Assembly (NCBI GenBank): GCA_030141605.1
Contig: JAQGDQ010000709.1
Location: 7,501 to 71,500, forward strand
DNA from: Tubiluchus corallicola
Taxonomy: Eukaryota; Priapulida; Priapulimorpha; Priapulimorphida; Tubiluchidae
Length of the DNA stretch: 64,000 bases
Reading direction: 5' to 3'
Positions 37,257 to 48,563 of the stretch are shown here, in pieces. The notes under the pieces were generated by a model. It worked only from the letters and a program-made list of their open reading frames with translations, was not told the origin of the DNA and ran no database searches. A program made the position numbers and the translations under genes. Numbering within the stretch: position 1 is the first letter of the stretch; each line of letters begins with the position of its first letter.

Positions 37257-37477
37257 ATCTTTTATTGGCGATTACTTTTTGGGAAAATATTGGGCTTCTA
37301 CGAGTATGCTCGCTTAACCCTTAACCATGACAGTATAACAGCATTAATGAATCACAGTCTGATAAAGGATGACGGTCAATTACAGACATAAAGATAACAA
37401 TCTCAGTGACAAAATTAAGCCTAAATTTCGAGTTGCAGGTTCACGTTTCGCAAATAGAAAATTTAATTTAGGCCTAC

Positions 37478-37669
37478 CTCCAACCCAGCTTCATCCTGTG
37501 TGTCATGATTGAATTGGTTTGGCATATAGGTAAGATTATATCCTATTCCTTTGCACATGGGTATCGTAATCTGTTCACATTTCATCTCCCGAACTGACGC
37601 TGTAGGAGTCACTGTCATCAACATCAACACCACAAAACCACCGCCGAAGAAAACCGCCAAATTCATCAT
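37478..37669 (-). CDS. fz5/8: Frizzled receptor (Fz5/8 type), coding exon 1
   Basis: This exon encodes residues 1-64. The chosen start (ATG at 37669-37667, immediately followed by a second ATG) is the first ATG in the open frame, which extends upstream without another Met codon. It gives a plausible signal peptide (MMNLAVFFGGGFVVLMLM, then TVTPTAS). The mature part opens the cysteine-rich Wnt-binding domain: KCEQITIPMCKGIGYN, TYMPNQFNHDTQDEAGLE, with cysteines 1 and 2 and an N-linked site NLT. These blocks are near-identical to what is known for Fz5 and Fz8. The donor is GAG then gtaggc (GT at 37477-37476), phase 0, joining to VHQFW of exon 2, 24 kb away. Any upstream non-coding exon is not identified. 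Confidence 0.95.
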
Positions 37670-38090
37670 GTCGAATAGTACGTTGTTTAGACGTAAGTTA
37701 AACGACACCGACACAAAAAATTCACAGACGCTTAGGCCTACATGTTGCAAGCAGTGGCGAACTCAGGCCTAAGCCTACACAGGATGTTCGTCCGATATGG
37801 CAATACGATATAGAATACAAACAAAATTTTTCAGCACGCGCAGCACACAACCAATAACTCCGAGCAAACTTTGACAAGTGTGTTGGGTTGGAGTAACGCT
37901 TCACGTCTTATGGCTAGCAGCAATACAGATTTGTTAACAGCTATCGCTAATGAGGCTCTGTACGCGAGGTGTCAAACTGATCTGTCAGTCAACTGTCAGC
38001 CCCGGCTACTGTTGATGCGTGACGTCATACATCAAGTCCCTGCGCAGGCCACGCCCTCTGCGCGTGGAGAGCTTAGCGAAGCCTAGCTGA
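37670..38090 (-). promoter_or_regulatory. candidate Frizzled 5' UTR and promoter region
   Basis: Upstream of the start codon on the minus strand the sequence becomes more GC- and CpG-rich (GACGTC, GCGCGTGGAG, CACGCCC at about 38010-38070). It contains a perfect CRE-type TGACGTCA at 38020-38027. I see no TATA box at a clear distance. The assignment is positional. Confidence 0.3.
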
Positions 38091-39029
38091 GAAGTTTACC
38101 TGATTTACGACCCAGTATAGTGTACTGCATGGTAGCTTGAAGTTAAAGTAAAAGAGGACGATTTTTGAAGCCATATATCATTTTGACTATTTGACCTGCA
38201 CGAGTGGTCTCAAATATACATTTTATTACCCATAACAATTAACGCAGTTGACAAATTTTTCTAATGATTGAGTATTACGTAGCAAGCGATGACGTCATTG
38301 CTGGGGTAGATTTTTTTAACGGCAGGAACATTACAAGTCTCAAAGCATTTTGCACGAATTTTTGAAAGGGTACTGAAATACGACGTTGCTGTGTATAATC
38401 AAACACATTAAACTAAGCTCAAAATTCAAGTTTTTCGCTGGATTAACAGCTCGCCTTCATGAGTTTGTACTGACATCACAGCTGATATGTCTTCTGCAAC
38501 TCAGGTACACCGCTCATTATACACGAAATAGATTTCCGAAAAACAGGCACTATCACCCATCTAACTCTGTATAGCTGAGAGGCTGCAACAAAAACTAAAG
38601 AAATTACATAGGTTCTTGCGGTAACAACTTTAATTTTTTAATGTAAATCGCGTTATTGTCCATTATCTTAAAAAGAATATTTTCACTTTACATACTTTAC
38701 ACATTGGAGAAAAGTTATTTTGGTTAATATCTGGTGGTGGTCTACAAATTGATATGTTGAAGAATTGGCCATAAACGGAACTAAAAGTTTTCTAATGGGT
38801 CGGGATTTAAGGTGACATTTTCGGAGTTTGTCGCGGCAAAGTTACTAGACTCGATACTTTCACGTTTTGGTCACGGATGACTAAACAGAACTGCCGACAA
38901 AAAACCTGAAAGCTGGCCGCCAACTTGTGTTCTTTGAAACACAATGTATAATTGTTCTTTGAAAATGACGCTGTCACCGCCTGTTTCACTGCGTGTAGTG
39001 TGTAACCTTATAAGCTTTAACTTAAGACG

Positions 39030-39184
39030 AGGGAGAGAGAAGGGGAGAACCACGAAAGAGAGGAAGAAAGAGGCGAAAGACAGAGAGAGAGAGAGAGTAT
39101 ATTAAGTGAGAAGGGGAGAAAGAAAGAGCGATAGAGGGAGGGAGAGAAAACTTCAGAGAGGACAGAAAGGGGGAAGGAGAAAAA

Positions 39185-39215
<31 letters not shown>

Positions 39216-39490
39216 TGTGTGTGTGTGGAAAATAGAGAAAGAGGAAAAAAGGTGGAGAGAAAGACGAAAGAGAGAAAGGAAAAGGCGAGAGAGAGGGGGT
39301 ATATTGTGTGAGAAGGGGAGAAAGAAAGAGCGATAGAGGGAGGCGGAGAAAACCTCGGAGAGGACAAGACTGGGAAGAGAAAGGAGAGAGAAAAAAGGGG
39401 AGAGCAGAAAGACGGAAATGAGAAAAAAAGAGAGAGAAAGGGAAAGCGAGATAGAGAGAGACTGGATGAGAGAAATGGAGAGAAAGATTG
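39030..39490. repeat. GA-rich array with a duplicated unit of about 203 bp
   Basis: GTGAGAAGGGGAGAAAGAAA and GAGCGATAGAGGGAGG occur at about 39107-39142 and again at about 39310-39345, with flanking GA-rich sequence also matching. A (GTGC/GTGT)n stretch sits between them. Long frames here are artefacts. Confidence 0.88.
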
Positions 39491-40118
39491 TGATATAGTG
39501 TCTTGTCTTGATGTTTTGTTGCAGATAGTTTAGCTTGCAAATTTGCATAGAACAGTGTTCATTAAACATCACCGATTGTTTATCTTTAATGCTTATATTA
39601 CGTCAGCAAATGCTTTTAAAGAAAAATACATAGAATTTCACTACTGCCATTACTGATTATAGGTGTAGAACATAAGAGCTGATTGTTTAACAGGTTCGCG
39701 TGTGCCCATTTTCTTGGTCAAACTGCGACAGCTGCGCTCAATTATTCTCTATTAACAATCCAATCCTTCAATAATTAGCGGACGCTTTGATGTCTGAGTG
39801 GACAGAGTAACTACATGTCTGTTCACAATAACATTAGCTAAATTGTAAGGTCATTCATAGAAGTGTAGCAGAAATGTTCAAGTTACTGGCATTTTTAAAG
39901 CAATACTCAGCTCCATCGTTAATGTTTATCATCGCTAGATGTCATGGGAGATCAGCATTTGCTCTAGTGGAAGGCTCTGGCATTCGAAACTGAAAATTTG
40001 TACTATTATACCAATTCCGTTACTGCAGTATACGGTTTAGCGTTCTCGCAGGGATGTGTGCTGAGGAGCAGTATTCTGACAAACACTTTTTTGACTTCAC
40101 TCAAGATAATTTAGACGA

Positions 40119-40120
<2 letters not shown>

Positions 40121-40177
<57 letters not shown>

Positions 40178-40364
40178 GCGAGCGAGAAGAAAGAGAGAGA
40201 GAGAGATGATGTACGGGGTGGAAAAGGGAGCGGGGGCGTGAGAGAGAACATGAGAGAAAGCAAGACCAGGAGGAGAAAGGAGAGAGATGGGGTGGAAAAG
40301 GGAGAGGGGCGTGAGAGAGAACATCAGAGAAAGCAAGACCATAAGGAGAAAGGAGACAGAAACG

Positions 40365-40411
<47 letters not shown>

Positions 40412-40493
40412 TGTATGGGGTGAAAAAGAGAGAGGGGGCGTGAGAGAGAACATCAGAGAAAGCAAGACCATAAGGAGAAAGGAGAGAGAAACA

Positions 40494-40532
<39 letters not shown>

Positions 40533-40660
40533 TGTATGGGGTGGAAAAGAGAGAGGAGACGTGAGAAAGAACATCAGAGAAAGCAAGACCATAATGAGAA
40601 AGGAGAGAGAAAGAGGGAGAGAGAGAGAGAGAGAGAGAGGGGAGGGAAAGACAAAAATAG
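40121..40660. repeat. GA array with four interspersed units of about 80 bp
   Basis: A non-simple unit (GGGGTGGAAAAGGGAG, GTGAGAGAGAACATCAGAGA, AAGCAAGACCATAAGGAGAA) occurs four times, at about 40210, 40288, 40413 and 40533. The copies are separated by pure (GA)n spacers of varying length. Leu/Ser and Arg/Glu frames are artefacts. Confidence 0.92.
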
Positions 40661-41290
40661 GGAGAGAAAGAGAGTGAGCAAATACAGTGCCATTCAGTTT
40701 CAGTTGAGAATACATTTCTCCAATGTGCACATTCTCACAAACATGTTTTTATCTGGCTGAACAGAGCTTCAAGTAAAGTTAGAGGGTTCCGTATTGCGCA
40801 AATACAATGCCACTCCAACTGCCGAAGAGGGAAAAATTATAGCTCCTTATCACATATCCTTTGTACGGTTCCACCTTTAGGCAGCTGTGGGCTATTGATT
40901 ACCCAACCAGAGAACCTGAAATTAGTATAATGAAATTAAAATAATTAAATTTTCTCATTAAATACATTTTTGAAATTTAAAATTCTTAGTTTCATTTTTA
41001 AACAAATGTTAATTGCAGCCATGAACACTGTTTTTCCAAATCTGTGGCTACGTCGCGAAAAAGAAATTGATGTGAATGAAGGGGAATGGCGGGGAATTTT
41101 AAAGCATTTCTAGAAACTTTCTGTACGAAGTTATAGTACTTAGCATTACGTTTACCTGTTTCAAAGACATAACATGTAATTGAAAAAGAAAATATGGTGC
41201 CATCTGCTGAGAAGAAAAATAACAAAAATAAACAATAAGATTGAAAATACCCTTTAAAACTTCTGCATTTGCATAGCAGGCTGTGGTCAC

Positions 41291-41362
41291 AGTGGCGTAG
41301 CTATTAGGGGAGCAACAGGATGTGCTTGCTATCCCTAACTTTAGAACCTGGCTACGCCCGCT
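41291..41362. mobile_element. possible tiny hAT-like MITE
   Basis: CAGTGGCGTAGC at the left and GGCTACGCCCGCTG at the right are imperfect inverted repeats about 70 bp apart. No 8-bp duplication is evident, so the call is weak. Confidence 0.3.
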
Positions 41363-41518
41363 GGGTGTTTCTGCTGTCTGCCATGGTTCGCTAATATTAA
41401 CTGAGAAAAATTGAGCACACTGAAGTCGAAATTATTAAAGTAAGTTGGGGTCAGACCGGGCCCCAGTATGTAACGTCTTATAACTTGTCATAAATTTGCA
41501 ACGTATGCACGGAATAAG

Positions 41519-41519
41519 T

Positions 41520-41573
<54 letters not shown>

Positions 41574-41625
41574 GTAATAATAATAATAACAATAATAATA
41601 ATAATAATAATAATAGTAATAATAA
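41519..41625. repeat. (AAT)n microsatellite
   Basis: About 35 AAT units with rare AGT and AAC interruptions. It sits exactly at the 3' end of the minus-strand SINE at 41626-41885, so it is best read as that SINE's expanded tail. Confidence 0.95.
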
Positions 41626-41885
41626 TTTTTATTTAAAGTCGGGTTTTGGGTCAACAATTAACATTAGCTCAAAGAGCTATTATCGCCGACTGTAAATAAC
41701 AACCTACAACTACATAACAGAGACTATTATTACCCCACTTTTACCCTAAATGCCACGACGCGTCAGGCAGGGCAACAGCAGGTACCATTTTTAAAGTCTT
41801 TGGTATGACCCGGCCGCTGGTTCGAACTCACGACCTCCCAGACGGAAAGCAGACGCATTACCACTAGACTAAACCGTCTGGTAAA
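41626..41885 (-). mobile_element. tRNA-derived SINE, copy 2
   Basis: On the minus strand it starts near 41882 with ACCAGACGGTTTAGTCTAGT, GGTAATGCGTCTGC and GTGAGTTCGAACCAGCGG, clear A-box and B-box-like promoter elements of a tRNA head. The body matches copy 1 (1855-2125). The 3' end runs through AAATAAAAATTATTATTACT into the (ATT)n array. A better-preserved copy than the one at 1.9 kb. Confidence 0.82.
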
Positions 41886-42696
41886 ATTCTTTTGAACAGA
41901 GTAACAAATTCCTAAAGCTACAGCACTGTACTGCCTCGAATTCCCATTTTATGTATAAACTATGTGAGGTCCGATTCCACCCCTCTCAGCAGGATTAGGG
42001 TTAAACTAAAAAGAAGCATTATAAACCAGTACTCTTTATTATTCCCTGTAACAGCTGTTTATTTTTAATATTGTTGTTTATCAAAAGTCTGGTGACCATT
42101 GACCATAGTACGGCCTGTTCCGGACAAACAGCTAAAATCAAATTCTAATTTCAACCAACTCCGCCCAGATCTCATCATAAAAATACCAGGCGTTAATGGC
42201 CGGACAATGGCAGGCCTGGTCAAGCTGAATACCTCACCGGGGTGCCCATGCCCATTTACACCAGGCGTACTGTCCGTGAAAGGACCGGGTATTGTTAACA
42301 AAACTGTACTGAGCAGAATCTATTGTCACTCAGTCAGCCATGATGGTAAATCCGCGAAAATCGTCTCACTAGACGTAAATGAGGGGTAATGTAGATTGGA
42401 AGTGGATGCAGAGGGGAGAATGAGGCGTGCTGGGGGTGTTGATTCCGGCTGAGTACTAGGGAGTCGAGAGACTTTGAGCTGTGAAAGTGTTGCTACAAAA
42501 TATTACGTAATGCTGGAAGACATTTTCTGTCACGGCAGAAGCAGTATGGACTCAAATAACCTGGGCAAAAGCAGCAAAAATTAATTCAAGAAGTTCTTTG
42601 TGCAGTTTGGGTCTGTTGACTAGTTAACTGTCTTGAAAATAACATTGGCTAACTAAATAACAGGGTTTTCGTAATATTTATTCGTTTTCCAATTAA

Positions 42697-43306
42697 AGGA
42701 AAACACGCCGATTTTTCATATCAGATCCTACTTTGAAAGTACGGTATAAATATACGTTTTAACACCTATAACAATGTTAAAACGCTTTGGATAATTAAAT
42801 ATTAGGTTAAAAATGACTTAGCGGCCGGCGAGCCTAAGTAGTAATGACATCACAACCGAGATAACTTCCAACAGCACAAGCATTCCACGAGCGTGTTGCA
42901 CACGTTTGCGGAAGCGGAAATTGACACTAGAGTGCTCTTGTACGATATGCAAAAACTCGGCAAATTTTAATTTAAAAATTGAAATTTGAGATTTACCTCT
43001 GTGACGTACGAGCTTTCGAACGTGAGTACTACGTCACAAACGAATACTTCTGAACTGAGAAGCACAGCACCACCTGTTTATTGTTCAACGCGTTTCCGAG
43101 ATGCAGGCGCTGGCGTCCCCCCCCCCCCTAACTTGCGAATAGCGAAATGCACGTGACAATGAAAACTAACCGCGCGAACACAAAATTTCGTTTGTGAGGA
43201 AATAATTCTTTCACGTACGTCATTCTTGAAAAAATAGTATTTCCCTTTTCAATATTTTGTAGGGCAAATTGATTTGAGTATAGTTTAAAATGGGGTACGT
43301 GTTTCC
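42697..43306 (+). repeat. interspersed family X, copy C
   Basis: From TTAAAGGAAAACACGCCGAT through GTAATGACATCACAACCGAG and CGCGCGAACACAAAATTTCG to GTTTAAAATGGGGTACGTG. Full length by comparison with copy B. A C run at about 43119-43128 is specific to this copy. Confidence 0.75.
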
Positions 43307-44489
43307 ATTAAAAACACACTTTTTAACTTCCCCGTTTACCAACACTTTCTTGAATCTGCCGACGAGCCAGTCTAAAAATCATTTTAGGATCATAATTTCC
43401 ATTATCATCATCATCATCATATGCCCACCTCTCTGATGTAGACATTGGGCAGGCACAATTCTGAAATCTCCTATATCTCAAGACAAGTAAACGCAGCAGT
43501 AACAAAGCAAAAAACTGGACACCGCTACGTCAGTAGTAGTCACTGCTCATAGTAGGCCACTGGCCTAGGGCTCACGGGTAACTCGGGGGCCAATGAAATT
43601 AATTTGTCGCGCAGCATGCCGGCCCATGTACAAGATGTACATGATATAAAACTAATGCGATTAAAAGTAATGCTGTCTTAGTTAGTTTACTGACTATAGT
43701 TCGACATAATTCGAGGCAAATACATTATAACATTGAGTAACCAGAGGAAAAAATAGTCCAAAAAACGTTACCAAAATGACACATCCAGAACAAGAATGAT
43801 AAAATAAAAGCAAAATGCTATGCAGTTAAGAACACCAATCCTATGCCTATGTATTGCTGTCATAAAAAATTACAATACTATAGATAACAAGTCTCCAAAT
43901 AATCTTTAATCGTATCGTACAAATTTTTGTTGCTCATGACTTTTGCCCATTTTATTTCCTGTAATGATCTGTACGATTTTTGAAAGGCGTCAATCTACAT
44001 TTGATTGTTTGCTTTTTTTGACTATAAACTTATTATATTTAAACATTTGATTATTCATTCTATATATATGACCCTCTTGAAAAAGAGAAGGCGAATCTTT
44101 TGCGACTTCTGACCCTCGACATCTTTGTGACTTTATCAAATGAGGTCCATGCGCTGTTTTTGTCTTCATTCTATTGAAGACGCTAGAATTACAACGATCG
44201 TCTGATAACATGTTCGCGTAAAACCAGCTATATACTATTGCTTAGACAAACGTGTTTAAAAGTGTTGTGTTACAGAAAAAGTCGATTTTTTATAATTACA
44301 CGGTATAACTTAAATGGTACCATTTTCCCAAAAATGTTCTAAAACTATTGTAAATTTCCAATCCTGACTCTTTCAACTTCAAACTGAATTGTTTGTGGTG
44401 TGTTAGAGAAAATTCGATTTTTTTCATATTTACAAAGTAGATGTTAAATATAAGCATTTTCGCATGAATTTTCTAAAACTATTTTAAAT

Positions 44490-44800
<311 letters not shown>

Positions 44801-44957
44801 TTCACTCTTTCAACTCCAAACTTTTGTTTTTAGCGGTAACAAAATCATTTATTTAGGACTTGCAACCCCAGACTGGTCACAATAGTTGACAACATACATC
44901 TGTGATATGCGTTTAGGCTTGCTTTCTAGTGTAAATTTTGGTGTCAGAGTACGTGTG

Positions 44958-45030
44958 AGGCGTGATGGTTAGCGCAACCGCCTGGAAAGCACATGTTCTT
45001 GGGTTCGAATCTCAGTGCAGATGCAACATT
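44958..45030 (+). mobile_element. tRNA-like SINE head
   Basis: GGCGTGATGGTTAGCGCAAC is A-box-like, CCGCCTGGAAAGCA sits in the anticodon-arm position, and GGGTTCGAATCTC is a good B box. The 3' side lacks a matching acceptor stem and runs into CAGATGCAACATTTTTTC, so a SINE or tRNA pseudogene is likelier than a working tRNA. Confidence 0.5.
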
Positions 45031-45679
45031 TTTTCTTTCATTCTAATTTACACGAGTATAGCTTTCGTGAGTTTGCATGATTGCACGAACTAAGTGTCAC
45101 TTTGCGCAACTGTGGCTGCTTCCTCGGCCACAGACAAAGGGCTCAAGTGAAGGGACGGAATTACAGACGTATGTAATCAACCCTAATCCTCGACAAATAG
45201 CTCGTGTAACTGTAACCGTTCAACAAATTTCCACTGAGTAATCCCGCTTTAATTAAACCGTGGAAGAGAAGGGAGTACGCATGCGCTACAAAACGACTGG
45301 GAGCAGTACAACAAGTAAAGGGTTTATGCAGGTTTTGCTTAAATTTTAATGTCCGTAAGCAACATTACTTAATAGAAATGACCTATTATATATACGCAAA
45401 AGTTTCTTCTTTACCAACTGCAAAGGTCAAAAAAAGTTATATTTAATATAGTTTACATGCTTATCGTGGACATTTCTAGATGTAGAACAGCTGCTTTTTC
45501 CCGTTTCTTCCCAATTTCAGGGGAAAAATCCAGTTTTCGAGAATATCAGATTTTTCCCCCAAAACTACAAAGCTCTTTTCATTAGAAAATCAAGAATATC
45601 AAGAGGAATCTGGTATAGGAATCTCGAATCTTCGACTTTTCACTATCCACTGACCTTGAGTGGCTCTTGCGCCTCTTGA

Positions 45680-45810
45680 CCTTGTTTGGAGGAACGACTT
45701 TCAAAAAGAAAAATATGAAAATCATACGTTTTGTCACCTCATCATGTATATCATCATTAATCGTATGATTTTCATATTTTTCTTTTTGAAAGTCTTCCTC
45801 CAGACAAGGG
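45680..45810. repeat. long inverted repeat with 33-bp perfect stem
   Basis: 45696-45728 and 45762-45794 are perfect reverse complements (33 bp, containing AAAATATGAAAATCATACG), separated by 33 nt. With one indel and one mismatch the arms extend to about 49 bp (45680-45728, 45762-45810). A third, direct copy of the inner part of the left arm follows at about 45819-45858. Confidence 0.93.
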
Positions 45811-45855
45811 AAAAACGCACAAATATGAAAATCATACGTTTTGTTACTTCATCAT

Positions 45856-45857
<2 letters not shown>

Positions 45858-45900
<43 letters not shown>
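45858..45900. repeat. (TA)n with TATG units
   Basis: Short AT dinucleotide array in the same position, relative to the following SINE-like block, as the (TATG)n at 18822-18920. Confidence 0.9.
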
Positions 45901-45901
<1 letters not shown>

Positions 45902-46065
45902 TATGTATATATTTATATCTACTTTTTCCGCTAACAAATTCATTACTCCCCATCAATTTTTCATTTATTCCGTTTAAACAGCTTATACGCTGCATTGGTA
46001 GAATTCTGAGTTGCGAGTTCGAGCCTCAGGAGAGTCAAACTTTTTTCTCCAGACTATGATGAAGT
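45900..46065 (+). mobile_element. SINE-like repeat shared with 18920-19095
   Basis: It shares TATATTTATATCTA, GCTAACAAATTCATTACTCC, GTTTAAACAGCTTATACGC, GCATTGGTAGA and GAGTTCGAGCCTCAGG with the copy at 19 kb. The last blocks are tRNA-like. Confidence 0.65.
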
Positions 46066-46429
46066 AACAAAAGTAACAAACTACTTTGCATTCTATATAT
46101 ATATATATGTTAAATGGCTGGGGTCAGATTGCAAAGTGGTAATAATCATTTCTTACATACGACGCAGAGAATTTTTTATAAACACAATTTATTTTCCATC
46201 TGCTTTGGTATACAAGACAAAACTGATTAACGTGTCCTAAGAATTAATAAGTACTCTAATACAAATTTGAGACATTTATATTTCCATGTTTAATTCTTTA
46301 ATATTAACTGGGAGAAATTTGAATTATACAGGTTAAATAAAGCACAGAGAATTTAGCACTTAGTAACATCCAGCAGAAGCAATGCTTAGCAAGCCACCAG
46401 GGCCTGTTCTGCATACACTTGTATACTCA

Positions 46430-46740
46430 GTATGGTTGTCATGGTAGCCAGCTGGAGGGCGACATCACTTTTATTTCTGACGTTTTCATGATAACCCGCT
46501 TGTCATAGCGGTCAGCAGAAACTCTACCTACTCATTATATTGTCATGGTGATCAGCAAGGAACTCTGTTTTCCCAGTTTCTTGTCATGGTGATCAGCAAG
46601 GAACTCGTCCTTCCCTGTCCATTGTCATGGTGATCACTAGGGATGTGTGTCTCCCCAGTCTGTTAGCATGGTGATCAGCGTGGTGAAAATCTGGACTGCT
46701 TTCCTCATTTCTAGTTATCATGGTAACCACTGGGACTTGA
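46430..46740. repeat. degenerate minisatellite (TTGTCATGGTGATCAGC)
   Basis: TGTCATGGTGATCAGCAAGG-type blocks recur about every 50 bp, five or six times, with heavy decay at both ends. Confidence 0.75.
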
Positions 46741-46995
46741 ACCTGGGACCATCTGCTTTCCAGACAGCTAGCTATTACACCAGAGAGGTAGACTCAGAAA
46801 TTTATACAATGAACCACAAGAAGTATATCAGAGTGAAATCGGACTCCATGCTGTATCAAGACATAATACGAACTCAGTCATATGAACATATAAAAATAAT
46901 ATTGAACAAAAAAGTCTCACATTTTTGGACTCACATGGGACTCGAACCCAAAACCTTCTGCTCTTTTGGCAGCAATGCTAACCATTATCATACAA
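46725..46995 (-). mobile_element. two tRNA-like SINE head fragments
   Basis: 46725-46790 (minus strand: GGAAAGCAGATGGTCCCAGG, then GTTCAAGTCCC) and 46930-46995 (GCAGAAGGTTTTGGGTTCGA) both look like A/B-box-bearing heads of the AAGCAGAAGGT type also seen at 13.4 and 61.5 kb. Confidence 0.4.
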
Positions 46996-47879
46996 AGTTT
47001 AAAAATCACCGTCACCACCGCCACTACCACCACTAACAACAACAACAGCAATGACATAACCTCTATTATACTAAATAAATAGTCATTTGCCATTCTGTAA
47101 TCAACAAATATTACAAATTATGATCAACAAATATAATTATTGTAGATAGATATGCTAAGATCTAACGGAAATCACTTCCGAAAAAGTAACGCCAGTTTCG
47201 GTTCTTAGTTTTTCAGACGCGTGCAAGTCGTGGGAAATAACAACTTGACAGCTTCCGAAAGCCGGAAGCATGTTTTGGGCTCGCAAAGATCTTGCTTATT
47301 GCCTTGATTCTCGATTATTGAAAATCAAAATAACAGTTGGATTTGAAATTAATTTCATATTTTCAATTTTTTTGGATCTAAATAACTTGTAAGGTAAAAT
47401 TTAACTTGATTTTTATTTACAAACTTTAATTGTAGGTGAAAACTTAGCAGCGTGCATTAATAACTGGTTACTCAGAGATTCTTTGCTTATAAACGTGTTA
47501 GTCAGACCGGGGGATGGATGCACGAGTGTAGAGAAAACTATTAATATTAAACCTATAATTTTTTTATCTGAGTTACACAGTTCGTAATTCACATTAAATA
47601 CAATTATTGTTCCTTAATTACTGTAAATAAGTAGTCAATTCCTATTTAAATGGCGTACCATTACCAGTGGTGTAGCATGGGTTTTTTCAGCCATGTGTGG
47701 TAGCCAAATTGGTGTATTTGATATTGTCGACTCACGGTGTTTGAGACGTCAACTCTGCTTGTCTGTTTTTCCTGGCTCTCCTCTCTTATTCTCCTCATCC
47801 CGATTATTGATGAGCGGCCTTCTTTAGTGTAAAAACGTGCAGTGTCGAATTTTTTTCGTGCATAATGTTCGACCCTTTA

Positions 47880-48180
47880 AGAAATACGAGTGCTCATTTC
47901 TAGCATTTGCGATGTAGTGTACTCAAGTTCGAGCATTCATGCTATAGCACTGCGTTGAACACGAAATTTGAATTTTAAGCCTAAAAATTTGTATTTGTGC
48001 TGTTGAAAATTGTGTTCATTTGTGATGTCTTCACTAGATGAGGTCGCCCACCATTAATTAAGTTTTTAACCTATTATTTAATTATCGCTATTGTGGTAGT
48101 ATTATACGTGTTCAAATGTATAATTTTTACTGTACTTCAAAATACGGTAGGATGTAAAAAATCATCTTGTTTTCCCTTCT
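47880..48180 (-). repeat. interspersed family X, partial copy D
   Basis: The 5' half of the family in reverse, ending with AAAATCATCTTGTTTTCCC at 48180, only about 160 bp upstream of the BTB exon. Part of the gene's upstream region may thus be repeat-derived. Confidence 0.65.
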
Positions 48181-48305
48181 CTGCAAACTTTTGTAAGCTC
48201 TTTGAAATTTGATATAATAGAGCACATACCCCATAGGTGCACATGCATTAGGGACCCAGACGAACCTCTTTAATCTACCTTTTTTGTAATGTAACGTAGG
48301 CGTTG

Positions 48306-48338
48306 GTATATAAAAACACATTTGTGTTATTTTTTCAG
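48306..48338 (+). promoter_or_regulatory. splice acceptor, or TATA plus initiator
   Basis: The BTB exon is preceded by TTGTGTTATTTTTTCAG, a good polypyrimidine acceptor. About 30 bp earlier lies TATATAAAAA, so a TATA box with a TCAG initiator is also possible. That would put the start site 1-5 nt from the ATG, so the acceptor reading is preferred. Confidence 0.4.
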
Positions 48339-48563
48339 AATGACCAGTAGGGGGCAGTATCCTCCACCTCCTCTACCACCCAAAGGTGTTTTTCACCAGT
48401 CTGGGTCATCACAACAGAGTGAAGAGAAAAACATAGCCGGGGTGCCTTCACTTTTAGATGACTTCTATAAACTGGCTCACGACCAGACCACAGCGGATAT
48501 GGTTTTTCTCGTGGGCCCAAACGAAGAAAAGTTTTTCTGCCACAAATTAATCATCTATGCTAG
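48339..48563 (+). CDS. BTB/POZ-domain protein, 5' visible exon
   Basis: From ATG at 48340 the exon encodes 74 codons plus two bases: a Pro-rich start (QYPPPPLPPKG), a Ser/Gln/Glu stretch, then the first half of a BTB/POZ domain (SLLDDFYKLAHDQ, TTADMVFLVGPNEEKFFCHK, LIIYAR). The A/D-hydrophobic-F-VG...F-CHK order is the usual BTB dimerisation fold. An acceptor-like tttttcag ends at 48338, so this Met may be internal if an earlier coding exon exists. The donor is AG then gtaagt (GT at 48564-48565), phase 2. BTB proteins dimerise and often act as cullin-3 adaptors or transcription cofactors; which applies here cannot be told without the C-terminal exons. Subfamily not recognised. Confidence 0.85.

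Noticed and set aside
37478-37750. A start upstream of 37669 for Frizzled
   Set aside because: The extra frame begins with TTG, not ATG, and the residues it adds would spoil the signal peptide.
44958-45030. Functional tRNA gene
   Set aside because: Promoter boxes are present but the acceptor and anticodon stems do not pair well. SINE heads of similar type recur in the window.
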